64,000 nucleotides of DNA from Streptomyces hayashii. GTDB lineage: Bacteria > Actinomycetota > Actinomycetes > Streptomycetales > Streptomycetaceae. The position numbers and the translations under genes are program-made. The stretch lies in NCBI RefSeq assembly GCF_024539815.1, contig NZ_JAHHIU010000009.1, forward strand, positions 96,383 through 160,382, in the 5' to 3' direction. Shown here in pieces: positions 10,261 through 21,280 of the stretch (positions within the stretch are counted from its first letter, which is position 1; each line of letters opens with the position of its first letter). Under the pieces are notes generated by a model that saw only the letters and a list, made by a program, of their open reading frames with translations, made no database searches and was not told the DNA's origin.

Positions 10261-11526
10261 ATGTCGGCAATGAGCAACAGCAACTGGTCCCGCCGATCCC
10301 TCTTCCGGGCCGCGGCGGGCATGGCCGCGGCCGGCACCCTCGCCGCCTGCGGCAGCAACAACGGCAGAAGCGGGGGATCGGGTTCGGGCGTCGACCTGAC
10401 GCAGTTCTTCCACGCGTACGGCGAGCCGGGCACCGAGCAGGCGATCAAGAAGTACGCGAAGGCCTACGACAAGGCCAACGTGACCACGCAGTGGATCACG
10501 AGCGCCGACTTCGAGAGCAAGCTCTTCGCCACGCTGCTCACCAAGAGCGCGCCCGACCTGTTCGAGTTCCACCCGCAGATCCAGATGATCAAGAGCGGTC
10601 AGGTGGCGGACCTGACCGACATCGTCGAACCCGTCAAGAGCGACTTCAATCCGGCCGACATCAAGTCGCACACGGTCGACGGCAAGATATACGGCGTCCG
10701 CATGATCGACGACCCGCAGTTCTTCTTCTACCGCAAGTCGATGCTGGAGAAGGCCAACGTCCAGGTTCCGACCACGCTCGACGAGCTGATGGAAGCCGCC
10801 GCCAAGCTCACCACCGGCAAGGTCAAGGGCCTGTACATGGGCGACGACCTGCACAGCGTCATCAACCCGATGATCTGGTCGGCGGGAGCCGACACCCTCG
10901 ACGCGAAGAACCAGATCGCGTACCACACCCCCGGCGTCATCGAGGGCATCAAGAAGATGCGCAAGCTGTTCACCAGCGGCCACCTTCTCCTCGGCGCGCC
11001 GACCGCGTCCTGGGACCCCTCCTCGCTCAACCAGGGTCTGTGCGCCATCCAGTTCTGCGGCATGTGGGCGATGCCGGCCATCCAGAAGGCGCTCGGCGAC
11101 GACTGGGGCGTCTTCCCCTTCCCCAAGACCGTCGACTCCGGCAAGCCGTCGGTCTACAACGGCGGTTGGTCGATGTTCGTCAACGCCAAGGGCAAGAACG
11201 TCGACGCGGCCAAGGAATACGTCAAGTGGCTGTGGATCGACCAGAAGAAGTACCAGGAGGAGTGGGCCACGTCCTTCGGCTTCCACATTCCGCCGCGCAC
11301 CTCGATCGCGCAGACCGCCACCAAGCTCAAGTCGGGCAATGCCGCCGAGGGCGTCAAGCTGTTCAACGAGTTCGGGCACTTCGACAACATCGGCTGGACC
11401 CAGGCCATGATCACCTCGCTGGAGGACGTCTTCGCCAACGCGGTCCGCAAGGACATGGACCCGGAGGCCGCGCTGGACAAGGCCGACGCGGCCGTCAACC
11501 GCGAACTCAAGAAGCTGTTCGGATAG
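10261..11526 (+). CDS. ABC sugar transporter, solute-binding lipoprotein (family 1)
   Basis: 421 aa extracellular binding protein that delivers a sugar to the permeases encoded next. A signal peptide with a twin-arginine-like RRSLFR is followed by the lipobox LAAC, with Cys30 as the lipidation site. The mature part has the family-1 fold signatures (WITSADFESKLFATLL, YNGGWSMFVNAKG). The start is the ATG with AAGGA seven bases upstream. No ATPase gene is in the operon, so a shared MsiK-type ATPase elsewhere is likely, as in other Streptomyces sugar importers. The ligand is probably a galactoside, judged from the lacZ downstream. Confidence 0.9.
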   Translation: MSAMSNSNWSRRSLFRAAAGMAAAGTLAACGSNNGRSGGSGSGVDLTQFFHAYGEPGTEQAIKKYAKAYDKANVTTQWITSADFESKLFATLLTKSAPDLFEFHPQIQMIKSGQVADLTDIVEPVKSDFNPADIKSHTVDGKIYGVRMIDDPQFFFYRKSMLEKANVQVPTTLDELMEAAAKLTTGKVKGLYMGDDLHSVINPMIWSAGADTLDAKNQIAYHTPGVIEGIKKMRKLFTSGHLLLGAPTASWDPSSLNQGLCAIQFCGMWAMPAIQKALGDDWGVFPFPKTVDSGKPSVYNGGWSMFVNAKGKNVDAAKEYVKWLWIDQKKYQEEWATSFGFHIPPRTSIAQTATKLKSGNAAEGVKLFNEFGHFDNIGWTQAMITSLEDVFANAVRKDMDPEAALDKADAAVNRELKKLFG

Positions 11527-11546
11527 GCCGCGGGACGGACCTCGAC

Positions 11547-12512
11547 ATGTCGACGACCGAGACGCGCGACCTCGCGCGCCCCGCCGCGGGGAAGGCCTCA
11601 CCGGCCAAGCCGCGGCGGGGACTGCGGGGCAGCCCCACCGTCAACTTCTGGCTTTTCACCGGGCCGTTCCTCATCGGACTGGCGATCTTCGTCTACGCCC
11701 CGATCCTGTGGAGCATCTGGCTCAGCTTCTTCGAAGCCCGCTTCACCGTCACGCCCGACAAGTTCGTCGGCTTCGAGAACTACACGTACATGCTGACGAA
11801 CGACGACTTCGTCGGCTCCCTCGGCACCTTCACCGCCTTCGCCGCGTTCATCGTGCCCACCACCTGGGCGCTCTCGCTGGGCCTGGCCCTGCTGGTGCAC
11901 CGGCTGCGCTTCATGCGGGCGTTCTTCCGTTCGGTGTTCTTCCTGCCGACCGCGTGCAGCTATGTGGCCGCCTCGCTGATCTGGAAGATGTCCATCTTCA
12001 GCGGGGTCCGCTTCGGCATGATGAACACGGTCCTCGGCTGGTTCGGGATCGAGAACATCGCCTGGCTGGTCGACCCCAATCCGCCCTGGTACTGGGTCGT
12101 CATCGTCTCGGCACGGTTGTGGTTGCAGTCCGGTTTCTACATGATCCTGTTTCTGGCCGCGTTGCAGAACATTCCGGGTGAGCTGTACGAGGCGGCCGCC
12201 ATCGACGGCGCCAAGCCCGGCTGGCAGACGTTCCGTTACATCACGTTGCCGCAGCTGCGCGCCACGTCCACCGCGGTGATCCTGCTGCTCCTGATCGCGG
12301 CCTACCAGGCTTTCGACGAGTTCTACAACCTCCTGTCGAAGACCACCTGGGGCCGTCCGCCCCTCGTGGAGCTGTACTACAAGGCCCTGGGCGAGAGCCA
12401 GGACTACGGTTCCGGCAGCGCGGGCGCGGTGATCCTGACCGTCCTGATCTGCGCCGTGACCCTGCTCCAGGGCAAGTTCCTGGGCTTCGGAAGGGGGGAG
12501 GAGTCCAAGTGA
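11547..12512 (+). CDS. ABC sugar transporter permease (MalF type)
   Basis: 321 aa inner-membrane permease with six predicted helices and the EAA loop (EAAAIDGAKPGWQTFRYITL) that docks on the ATPase. The start is 20 bases after the binding-protein stop. The stop overlaps the next gene's start by four bases (GTGA), so the pair is translationally coupled. Confidence 0.9.
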   Translation: MSTTETRDLARPAAGKASPAKPRRGLRGSPTVNFWLFTGPFLIGLAIFVYAPILWSIWLSFFEARFTVTPDKFVGFENYTYMLTNDDFVGSLGTFTAFAAFIVPTTWALSLGLALLVHRLRFMRAFFRSVFFLPTACSYVAASLIWKMSIFSGVRFGMMNTVLGWFGIENIAWLVDPNPPWYWVVIVSARLWLQSGFYMILFLAALQNIPGELYEAAAIDGAKPGWQTFRYITLPQLRATSTAVILLLLIAAYQAFDEFYNLLSKTTWGRPPLVELYYKALGESQDYGSGSAGAVILTVLICAVTLLQGKFLGFGRGEESK

Positions 12513-13408
12513 CGACCACGCTGCCCGAGGTGCGCGAACCCGCGCCCCCGACGTCGGACAAGGCCCGCCGCGGCAAGCGCGGCGGCGGCGTGATGAGCTC
12601 CACCGGCCTGTACATCGCCACCGGAACCGCCGCCTTCTTCTTCCTGATCCCGTTCTACCTGCTGATCCGCAACGCCCTCTCCACCGACGCCGAGATCACC
12701 GGAGAGAACTGGAAGTTCTTCCCCACGGACATCCAGTGGGGCAACATCAGCGAACTGTTCACCGACGAGACGGTGCCCTTCGGCCAGTCCCTGTGGAACT
12801 CCGCGATCGTGGCCACCCTGCACACCGCCGGCGTCCTTCTGGTGTGCTCCCTCGCCGGCTACGGCCTCGCCCGCATCCCGTACCGGCACGCCAACAAGGT
12901 CTTCTACGCCGTCCTGGGCACCCTGATGGTTCCGACGGCGGTCACCTTCGTCCCGAGCTTCGTCCTGGTGTCCTCGCTCGGCTGGGTGGACACCTACCGG
13001 GGTCTGATCATCCCGGGGCTGTTCAGCGGTTTCACGTGTTTTCTGTTCCGGCAGTACTTCCTGGGGTTCCCCAAGGAGCTGGAGGAGGCGGCGCGGGTGG
13101 ACGGACTGGGCTACTGGGGCGCGTACTGGCGCATCGTGGTGCCCAACTCCCTGAACTTCTTCGCGGCGATGGCGACCATCACGTTCATCAACGGCTGGAA
13201 CTCCTTCCTGTGGCCGCTGGTCATCGGCCAGGACCCGGGCTCCTGGACGGTGCAGGTCGCGCTCTCCAACTACATGACCAACCAGACCGTCATCTTCCAT
13301 CTGATCTTCATGGCCACCGCGTTTTCCATCCTGCCCCTGGTGTTCGTGTTCCTCTTCCTCCAGCGCTGGCTGGTCCAGGGGATCGCCCAGACCGGAATCA
13401 AGGGCTGA
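12509..13408 (+). CDS. ABC sugar transporter permease (MalG type)
   Basis: 299 aa second permease, GTG start overlapping the preceding stop. The EAA loop reads EEAARVDGLGYWGAYWRIVVP. It pairs with the previous gene to form the transmembrane channel. The ribosome site GGGGGGAGG lies inside the end of the upstream gene. Confidence 0.9.
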   Translation: MTTTLPEVREPAPPTSDKARRGKRGGGVMSSTGLYIATGTAAFFFLIPFYLLIRNALSTDAEITGENWKFFPTDIQWGNISELFTDETVPFGQSLWNSAIVATLHTAGVLLVCSLAGYGLARIPYRHANKVFYAVLGTLMVPTAVTFVPSFVLVSSLGWVDTYRGLIIPGLFSGFTCFLFRQYFLGFPKELEEAARVDGLGYWGAYWRIVVPNSLNFFAAMATITFINGWNSFLWPLVIGQDPGSWTVQVALSNYMTNQTVIFHLIFMATAFSILPLVFVFLFLQRWLVQGIAQTGIKG

Positions 13409-16330
<2,922 letters not shown>

Positions 16331-16338
16331 CCGGCCGA

Positions 16339-16360
16339 CCTGCCTGCCTGCCTGCCTGCC
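16339..16360. repeat. CCTG tetranucleotide tract
   Basis: Five consecutive CCTG units right after the lacZ stop codon, followed by GGCCGACA-rich degenerate sequence up to about 16450. Probably simple-sequence expansion in spacer DNA. Confidence 0.7.
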
Positions 16361-16500
16361 GACCGGGCTTACTCCGTTCCCGGCAGGGCCCGGCCGACGT
16401 GACCCGGCCGACAGAGCTCGGCCGACAGAACTCGGCCGACACGGCCCGGCCGGGGCCGCCTGGTCGGCGCCCTTCCGGCCACGTGGTGCGCCCGGTTCAC

Positions 16501-16514
16501 ATCGATTAATCGAT
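16501..16514. promoter_or_regulatory. Perfect 14-bp palindrome ATCGATTAATCGAT
   Basis: An AT-rich perfect palindrome in otherwise GC-rich DNA, 96 bases before the ABC exporter operon. A looser TTGATCGA half follows at 16522. It is a candidate operator for the exporter. The regulator could be the now-broken TetR gene at the operon's far end, but this is speculation. Confidence 0.45.
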
Positions 16515-16555
16515 TGACCGTTTGATCGACATTCCGACACGGTGATGACGTCTCC

Positions 16556-16589
16556 CGCGGCCGGCCGGCTCTCCCGCCGGCCGGCCGCG
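16556..16589. terminator. 13-bp GC hairpin ahead of the ABC exporter
   Basis: CGCGGCCGGCCGG and its exact complement around an eight-base loop, ending 20 bases before the exporter start codon. It may terminate lacZ transcription, or form a stem in the exporter leader. Its closeness to the ribosome site (GGAGG at about 16597) would let it influence translation. Confidence 0.5.
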
Positions 16590-16609
16590 CTTCACTGGAG
16601 GTTGAACGA

Positions 16610-17605
16610 GTGATCGGCAGCATCGAGGTGCGCGGCCTGTCCCGCACTTTCCACACCACCGTCCGCCGACCGGGCCTCGTAGGAGGCCTGCGTTCCCTGA
16701 TCGACCCGGAGCGGGTCGCCAAGCACGCCGTCCGCGACGTCACCTTCGACGTGGCCGCGGGCGAACTCCTCGCGCTGCTCGGGCCGAACGGCGCCGGCAA
16801 GTCCACCACCATCAAGATGCTGACCGGCATCCTCACCCCCACCTCGGGCGAGGCCCGCGTCGCAGGCGTGGTCCCGTACCGGGAGAGGGAACGCAACGCC
16901 CGCAACATCGGCGCCGTGTTCGGGCAGCGCACCCAGTTGTGGTGGGACCTTCCGGTGCGCGAGTCGTTCGCGATCCTCCGCGACATCTACGAGGTCCCGA
17001 GAGCAGAACACAGCGTCCGCCTCTCGGAGTTCGACGACCTCCTCGATCTGTCCTCCTTCTGGGACACCCGCGTGCGCCACCTCTCGCTCGGCCAGCGCGT
17101 GCGCTGCGACCTGGCAGCGGCTCTGCTCCACGACCCGCCCGTCGTCTTTCTCGACGAACCGACGATCGGCATGGACGTGGTGGTGAAGGAACAGGTCCGC
17201 GAGTTCCTGCGCCACCAGGTCGAACAACGCGGCAGAACCGTCCTGTTGACGACGCACGACATGACCGAGGTCGAGCGGCTCGCCGAGCGCGTCGTACTGA
17301 TCAATCACGGGCGGGTGGTACTGGACGGCACGCTCGACGAGATCCGCCGCGCCTTCGGATCCACCTGGCAGGTACGGGCCACCCTCGCCGACCCGCAGGC
17401 CGAGGTGGTGGGGCTGCCGGGAATCACCGTGCTCCGGCACGAGGGCCCCCGGGTGGTGTTCGGCCCGGAGGGATCCGACGCGCCGACCGTGCACCAGGCG
17501 CTGAAATCGGTCATCGAACGTTACGAGGTGACGGACATCGCCCTCGACGAGGCCGAGTTGGAGGACGTCATGCGGACGGCGTACGCACAGGCCGGGGACG
17601 TGTGA
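16610..17605 (+). CDS. ABC-2 type exporter, ATP-binding subunit
   Basis: 331 aa. Walker A GPNGAGKST, Walker B VVFLDEPTIGMD, a signature region altered to LSLGQRVR, and the switch THDMTEVE. The N-terminal RTFHTTVRRPGL...LIDPERVAKHAV extension and the C-terminal domain fit the DrrA/ABC-2 subgroup that pairs with two ABC-2 permeases. GTG start with GGAGG eight bases upstream. It starts a three-gene operon with one-base overlap to the next gene. Cargo unknown; homologues export drugs, lipids or polysaccharide. Confidence 0.88.
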   Translation: MIGSIEVRGLSRTFHTTVRRPGLVGGLRSLIDPERVAKHAVRDVTFDVAAGELLALLGPNGAGKSTTIKMLTGILTPTSGEARVAGVVPYRERERNARNIGAVFGQRTQLWWDLPVRESFAILRDIYEVPRAEHSVRLSEFDDLLDLSSFWDTRVRHLSLGQRVRCDLAAALLHDPPVVFLDEPTIGMDVVVKEQVREFLRHQVEQRGRTVLLTTHDMTEVERLAERVVLINHGRVVLDGTLDEIRRAFGSTWQVRATLADPQAEVVGLPGITVLRHEGPRVVFGPEGSDAPTVHQALKSVIERYEVTDIALDEAELEDVMRTAYAQAGDV

Positions 17606-18408
17606 TGGCCGCCCTGCACGCCTGGCGCGCCGCCCGGGTGACGCCGCTGGGCGAACTGCACACCCCGCCCCGCATGACCGCGGCCCTGCTCCGGCTGACC
17701 GTCCAGGTCGTACTGGTGGCATCGCTGTGGCACGGCCTGTACGCCCACACGGGCGCGACCGCCGGCCTGACCCGCGACCAGGCGGTCACCTACGCGGTGC
17801 TCGCCGTGCTCGCCTCCCGGCTGAGGGAGCTGGATCAGTACGCCGCCCGGGACACGGTCATCCAGCACATGCACTTCGGGACCATCGTCTACTGGTACCT
17901 GCGCCCCTTGTCGCCCCAGCGTTACTACGCCCTTCGCGCGCTCGGCGAGCAACTGTACGGTCTCGTCTGGGCGTTGGCGGGGTACGTCGTCTGCCTCGCC
18001 GCCGGGCTGGTGCAGCCGCCCGGATCGGCCGCGGCGGCCGGGGTGTTCGCGCTGAGCCTGCTGCTCGGCCAGTGGATCCTGTACTACGTGATGCTGGCCA
18101 TCGACCAGCTGTGCTTCTTCACACTCCGCAACAACGCCGCGATGCTCATCCTCCTCTTCGCGCAGAACCTGCTGGCCGGGGTGTACGCGCCGCTGTGGTT
18201 CTTCCCGGACTGGTTCGTCACGCTGAGCGGTTTCCTGCCGTTCCAGGCCACGCTGAGCGTGCCGCTGTCGCTCTATGTGGGCCGCATCCCGCTGTCGGAC
18301 GCCGGCCCCGCGCTGCTGGTGCAGGCCGCCTGGGTGGCGGCCCTGGCCCTGTTCACCCGGCTGGTGTGGCGTCTCGCCGCCCGGCAGGTCATCTCGCAAG
18401 GAGGCTGA
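17605..18408 (+). CDS. ABC-2 type exporter permease, first subunit
   Basis: 267 aa, about six hydrophobic segments (for example QVVLVASLWHGLYAH, VFALSLLLGQWILYYVML, MLILLFAQNLLAGVYAPLWFF). The start ATG overlaps the TGA of the ATPase gene by one base. It belongs to the ABC-2/DUF990-like permease families found as pairs in actinomycetes. Confidence 0.85.
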   Translation: MAALHAWRAARVTPLGELHTPPRMTAALLRLTVQVVLVASLWHGLYAHTGATAGLTRDQAVTYAVLAVLASRLRELDQYAARDTVIQHMHFGTIVYWYLRPLSPQRYYALRALGEQLYGLVWALAGYVVCLAAGLVQPPGSAAAAGVFALSLLLGQWILYYVMLAIDQLCFFTLRNNAAMLILLFAQNLLAGVYAPLWFFPDWFVTLSGFLPFQATLSVPLSLYVGRIPLSDAGPALLVQAAWVAALALFTRLVWRLAARQVISQGG

Positions 18409-18413
18409 AGCCC

Positions 18414-19214
18414 GTGAAAGCCGCCCGCCTCGCCTGGCGCATCACCCGCCTCAACTTCCGCGCCCAGCTGGAATACCGGTCCGAGTTCCTGATGATGATC
18501 GCGATCGGCGCCGTCTGGCAGGTCTCGGTGATCGTTTTCGCAACCGTGCTGCTGACCCGTTTCAGCGGGATGGGCGGCTGGGACAGCTCGGACGTGCTGC
18601 TCATCCCGGCCACCCGGATGCTCGCTCACGGCCTGTTCGTCCTCTTCCTGGGACGGATGCACGGAATCGGTTACTACATCCAGGAAGGCAAGATCGACGT
18701 CTGTCTGGTGCGACCCATGCCGGTGCACCTCCAGGTGCAGTTGCGCGTGTTTCCCACCAACGCCATCGGCGACCTGACCGTGGCCGTGGGGCTGATGGTG
18801 GGCGCGCTCAGCCGCAGCGGCCTCGACTGGACGGCAGGCCGGACCTCGTACCTGGTCGCGGCCGTCCTCGGCGGCATGCTCCTGGAGGCCGCCCTCTTCA
18901 CGGCGCTGGCCTCCGCCGCCCTGCGCTTCCCGGCCGCCGACTACTGGGGCCGCTGGCTGGAGGAACTCCTCGGCACATTCGGCAGCTACCCGCTCAACGT
19001 GCTGCCCAAGGCGGTGGGCGGCCTTCTGACGTACGGCCTCCCCCTCGCGTTCGTCGCGTACTTCCCGGCCGCCGTTCTGACCGGCCACGGCCACGACACC
19101 GGCGTCCCCTACTGGCTGGCGGCGATCTCACCCCTGCTGGGCCTGCTGGCGTACGTCGGCTCACGGCTGCTGTGGCGGTGGAGCCTCGGGCACTACACCG
19201 GGGTGAACGGATGA
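18414..19214 (+). CDS. ABC-2 type exporter permease, second subunit
   Basis: 266 aa, six hydrophobic segments, with the characteristic RLNFRAQLEYRSEFLMM N-terminus, YYIQEGKIDVCLVRPMP loop and FGSYPLNVLPKAV segment of the second DUF990-type permease. GTG start with AAGGAGG nine bases upstream. It completes the exporter with the two genes before it. Confidence 0.85.
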   Translation: MKAARLAWRITRLNFRAQLEYRSEFLMMIAIGAVWQVSVIVFATVLLTRFSGMGGWDSSDVLLIPATRMLAHGLFVLFLGRMHGIGYYIQEGKIDVCLVRPMPVHLQVQLRVFPTNAIGDLTVAVGLMVGALSRSGLDWTAGRTSYLVAAVLGGMLLEAALFTALASAALRFPAADYWGRWLEELLGTFGSYPLNVLPKAVGGLLTYGLPLAFVAYFPAAVLTGHGHDTGVPYWLAAISPLLGLLAYVGSRLLWRWSLGHYTGVNG

Positions 19215-19283
19215 CATCCGCGGTGACCGTCGCCCCGAGTGCTTCCCTCACCGCATCGCGCCCGGCGGCGCGGTTTCCGTGAC

Positions 19284-19778
19284 GTTCGCCACGTCAGGAA
19301 CCTGCGCGAGCTGCGCACACGACTGGCGCTGGCCGACGGCGGGGAGATGATCGACCGGATCGCCGCAGCCGTCGTCGGACTTGCCGCAAGGACGCGCTCG
19401 TCGCCTTCGCGCGCGCCTACCGGGATCACGCGCCCTGCGGCACCCGAGCCGACAAGCCCCACCCGGATCCGCTTCGATCAAGAACTCGACCGGGAACTCG
19501 ACCGGGAACCTCGACCGGGAACTGACCGCCGACTCGGCCGCCCCGCGTCGGGCCGGCGAGATCACCTACGGAATCTTCCGGGCCTACGGCCCTCGACGAA
19601 CTCGACCTCACCGATGACGTCCGGCTGCTGCGCAGCACGTTTCGCGGGTACTGCCTGCGGGAGTCCGGCGGCGGCTTCGGCGCACCCCGGGACGTGCAGC
19701 AGTCGTGGGACAAGGCGATCGACGCACTGCACATGGCACTCACGCATTGGCCACGTGCGGCCGAGTCCCGCGAGTGAC
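19284..19778 (+). pseudogene. Broken TetR/AcrR regulator, C-terminal WHG-type domain only
   Basis: Pieces of a TetR C-terminal domain can be read in different frames: LRTRLALADGGEMIDRIAAAVV, then DALVAFARAYRDHA, then EITYGIFRAYG, then LDDVRLLRSTF-like sequence through ALTHWPRAAESRE and a TGA. At least three frameshifts are needed, and the N-terminal DNA-binding domain is absent. A 12-bp unit GAACTCGACCGG is repeated three times at 19482-19518 inside the remnant. It follows the exporter operon and may once have been its regulator. Confidence 0.65.
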
Positions 19779-19784
19779 GCGGCA

Positions 19785-20576
19785 TCAGAAGTCTGTCGGC
19801 GCGGGGGCGCTGAGACTCAGCGTTTCCGCGTACGTCGGCGTACGCCCGCCCACTCGACGTCCCTCACTGATCTCGTCCATCGCCTCCAGCGCCGCACCGA
19901 GAGCCCTCCGGTACAGGAACGAACCGAGGCTGATGCGCCCTACGCCCAGGTCGGCGAGGTGGGAGACCGTGGGGCCGGAAGGCGAGTAGAGGACGTTGAG
20001 CGGAACGTCGATCCGGGCGACGAGCGCGGCGATCTGCCGGTCATCGGTCAGTCCGGGGACGAACACACTGTCGGCGCCGGCTCGTTGATAGGCGTCAGCC
20101 CTGGACAGCGTCTCGGCTTCGTCGTGTTCACCGAGCCAGTACGTGTCCGTGCGCGCGTTGACGAAGAGGCCGGGTGCGGCCGACTTGACGGCCGTGATCT
20201 TCGCGGCGTGCCGGTCGACCGCCCCCATCCCGTCTTCGAGGTTGATGCCGACCACGCCCACCGCCGCCAGCTGCCGCGCGAAATCGGCCACTTCGTCCGG
20301 ATTTTCACTGAAACCGTTTTCGGCGTCGACCGACAGCAGAAACGGTTGTGAACCGAGGACCTGCGCCAGCTTCAGCGTCTCGGCCCGGGTGGCGGCGGCC
20401 CCGTCCGGTAGTCCCGCCGCCGCAGCGACGGCCAGACTCGTGGTGCCGATCGCCGGAAACCCCTGTCTCGCCAGGGCCACCGCAGAAGCGTGATCCCAGG
20501 CGTTGGGCAGGAGGAGCGGAGCCTCGGCGTGGTGAAGCGTGGAGAAGGAACTCGTGGTCGCACCGGGTGCACGCAT
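19785..20576 (-). CDS. Isocitrate lyase / PEP mutase superfamily protein
   Basis: 263 aa alpha/beta barrel protein. Recognisable elements are LLLPNAWDHASAVALARQGFPAIGTTS, the metal-binding SVDAENGF, GINLEDGM, and VNARTDTY. The catalytic KKCGH loop of true isocitrate lyases is absent, so it is more likely a C-C or C-P lyase/mutase of unassigned substrate. The ATG at 20576 is preferred over a GTG nine bases upstream. Converges on the TetR remnant. Confidence 0.85.
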   Translation of the reverse strand: MRAPGATTSSFSTLHHAEAPLLLPNAWDHASAVALARQGFPAIGTTSLAVAAAAGLPDGAAATRAETLKLAQVLGSQPFLLSVDAENGFSENPDEVADFARQLAAVGVVGINLEDGMGAVDRHAAKITAVKSAAPGLFVNARTDTYWLGEHDEAETLSRADAYQRAGADSVFVPGLTDDRQIAALVARIDVPLNVLYSPSGPTVSHLADLGVGRISLGSFLYRRALGAALEAMDEISEGRRVGGRTPTYAETLSLSAPAPTDF

Positions 20577-20597
20577 GCTGCTCACGCTAACCGCGTG

Positions 20598-20621
20598 ACG
20601 GTTCGGCGGACACCGAACCGT
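20598..20621. promoter_or_regulatory. Inverted repeat ACGGTTCGG / CCGAACCGT
   Basis: A perfect 9-bp arm pair with a six-base spacer, 22 bases upstream of the PEP-mutase-family start. The position fits an operator; a terminator for the VOC gene is also possible because that gene reads toward it. Confidence 0.4.
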
Positions 20622-20634
20622 TCCCGTCGGCCGA

Positions 20635-20674
20635 TCTCCGTCTCCACCTCCGTCTCCACCTCCGCCTCCATCCC
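20635..20674. repeat. CTCCGT/CTCCAC hexamer tract
   Basis: Six or so CTCC-containing hexamers in a row between two minus-strand genes, the same kind of simple-sequence tract as at 40521. No function seen. Confidence 0.7.
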
Positions 20675-20732
20675 CGTCAGTCCGGGTGATCCGTGCCGCA
20701 CAGCCCGTTCCCGTGCCGCACTGCCGCCCTTC

Positions 20733-21104
20733 TCAACCGGCCGTCCGCTGCCCCGCACTGCGTTCCACGCAGAACTCGTTCCCCTCCGGGTCGGCCAGGA
20801 CCGCCCACCCCGTGCCGTCCGGCTTCCGGCGGTCGTCGACGAGGGTGGCGCCGAGGGTGAGCAGGCGCTCGACTTCCTCCTCGCGAGTACGGTCCTGCGG
20901 CTGCAGGTCGAAGTGGATCCGGTTCTTCTGGCTCTTGACCTCCGGGACCGTGACGAAGAGCATGCCCGCGCCCGCGATCAGGGCTTCCGGGTCACCCGGC
21001 TTGTCGTCCTCGTGGAGTGGCAGGCCGAGCACCTCGGACCAGAAGCTTGCGAGGACGTAGGCGTCGGAACAGTCGATCGTCACGTGCCGGAGGGCAGAAG
21101 TCAT
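20733..21104 (-). CDS. VOC (glyoxalase/bleomycin-resistance fold) protein
   Basis: 123 aa, beginning MTSALRHVTIDCSDAYVLASFW. It has the typical NRIHFDLQ strand and the C-terminal ADPEGNEFCV signature of the vicinal-oxygen-chelate fold. The frame extends upstream, but only the ATG at 21104 gives a family-like N-terminus. No strong ribosome site. Substrate unknown. Confidence 0.85.
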   Translation of the reverse strand: MTSALRHVTIDCSDAYVLASFWSEVLGLPLHEDDKPGDPEALIAGAGMLFVTVPEVKSQKNRIHFDLQPQDRTREEEVERLLTLGATLVDDRRKPDGTGWAVLADPEGNEFCVERSAGQRTAG

Positions 21105-21280
21105 GTGTGGATTCTTGTGGAAGCGGTTACGCACTGCAACGGGAATTCCCTCGCCATACGCCGACCTCCACGCAGTCACACAGCAAGGCCCCATCTTCGT
21201 TCCTGGCAGTGCCCGGTGCCTCGAAGTACACCGTCCGGCGACTATGTCGTCCTCCGTCACACCGACCTGCGCGACGGGGC

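Noticed and set aside
10165..11601. Minus-strand open frame of 478 codons
   Set aside because: Shadow of the solute-binding-protein gene; no ribosome site or domain.
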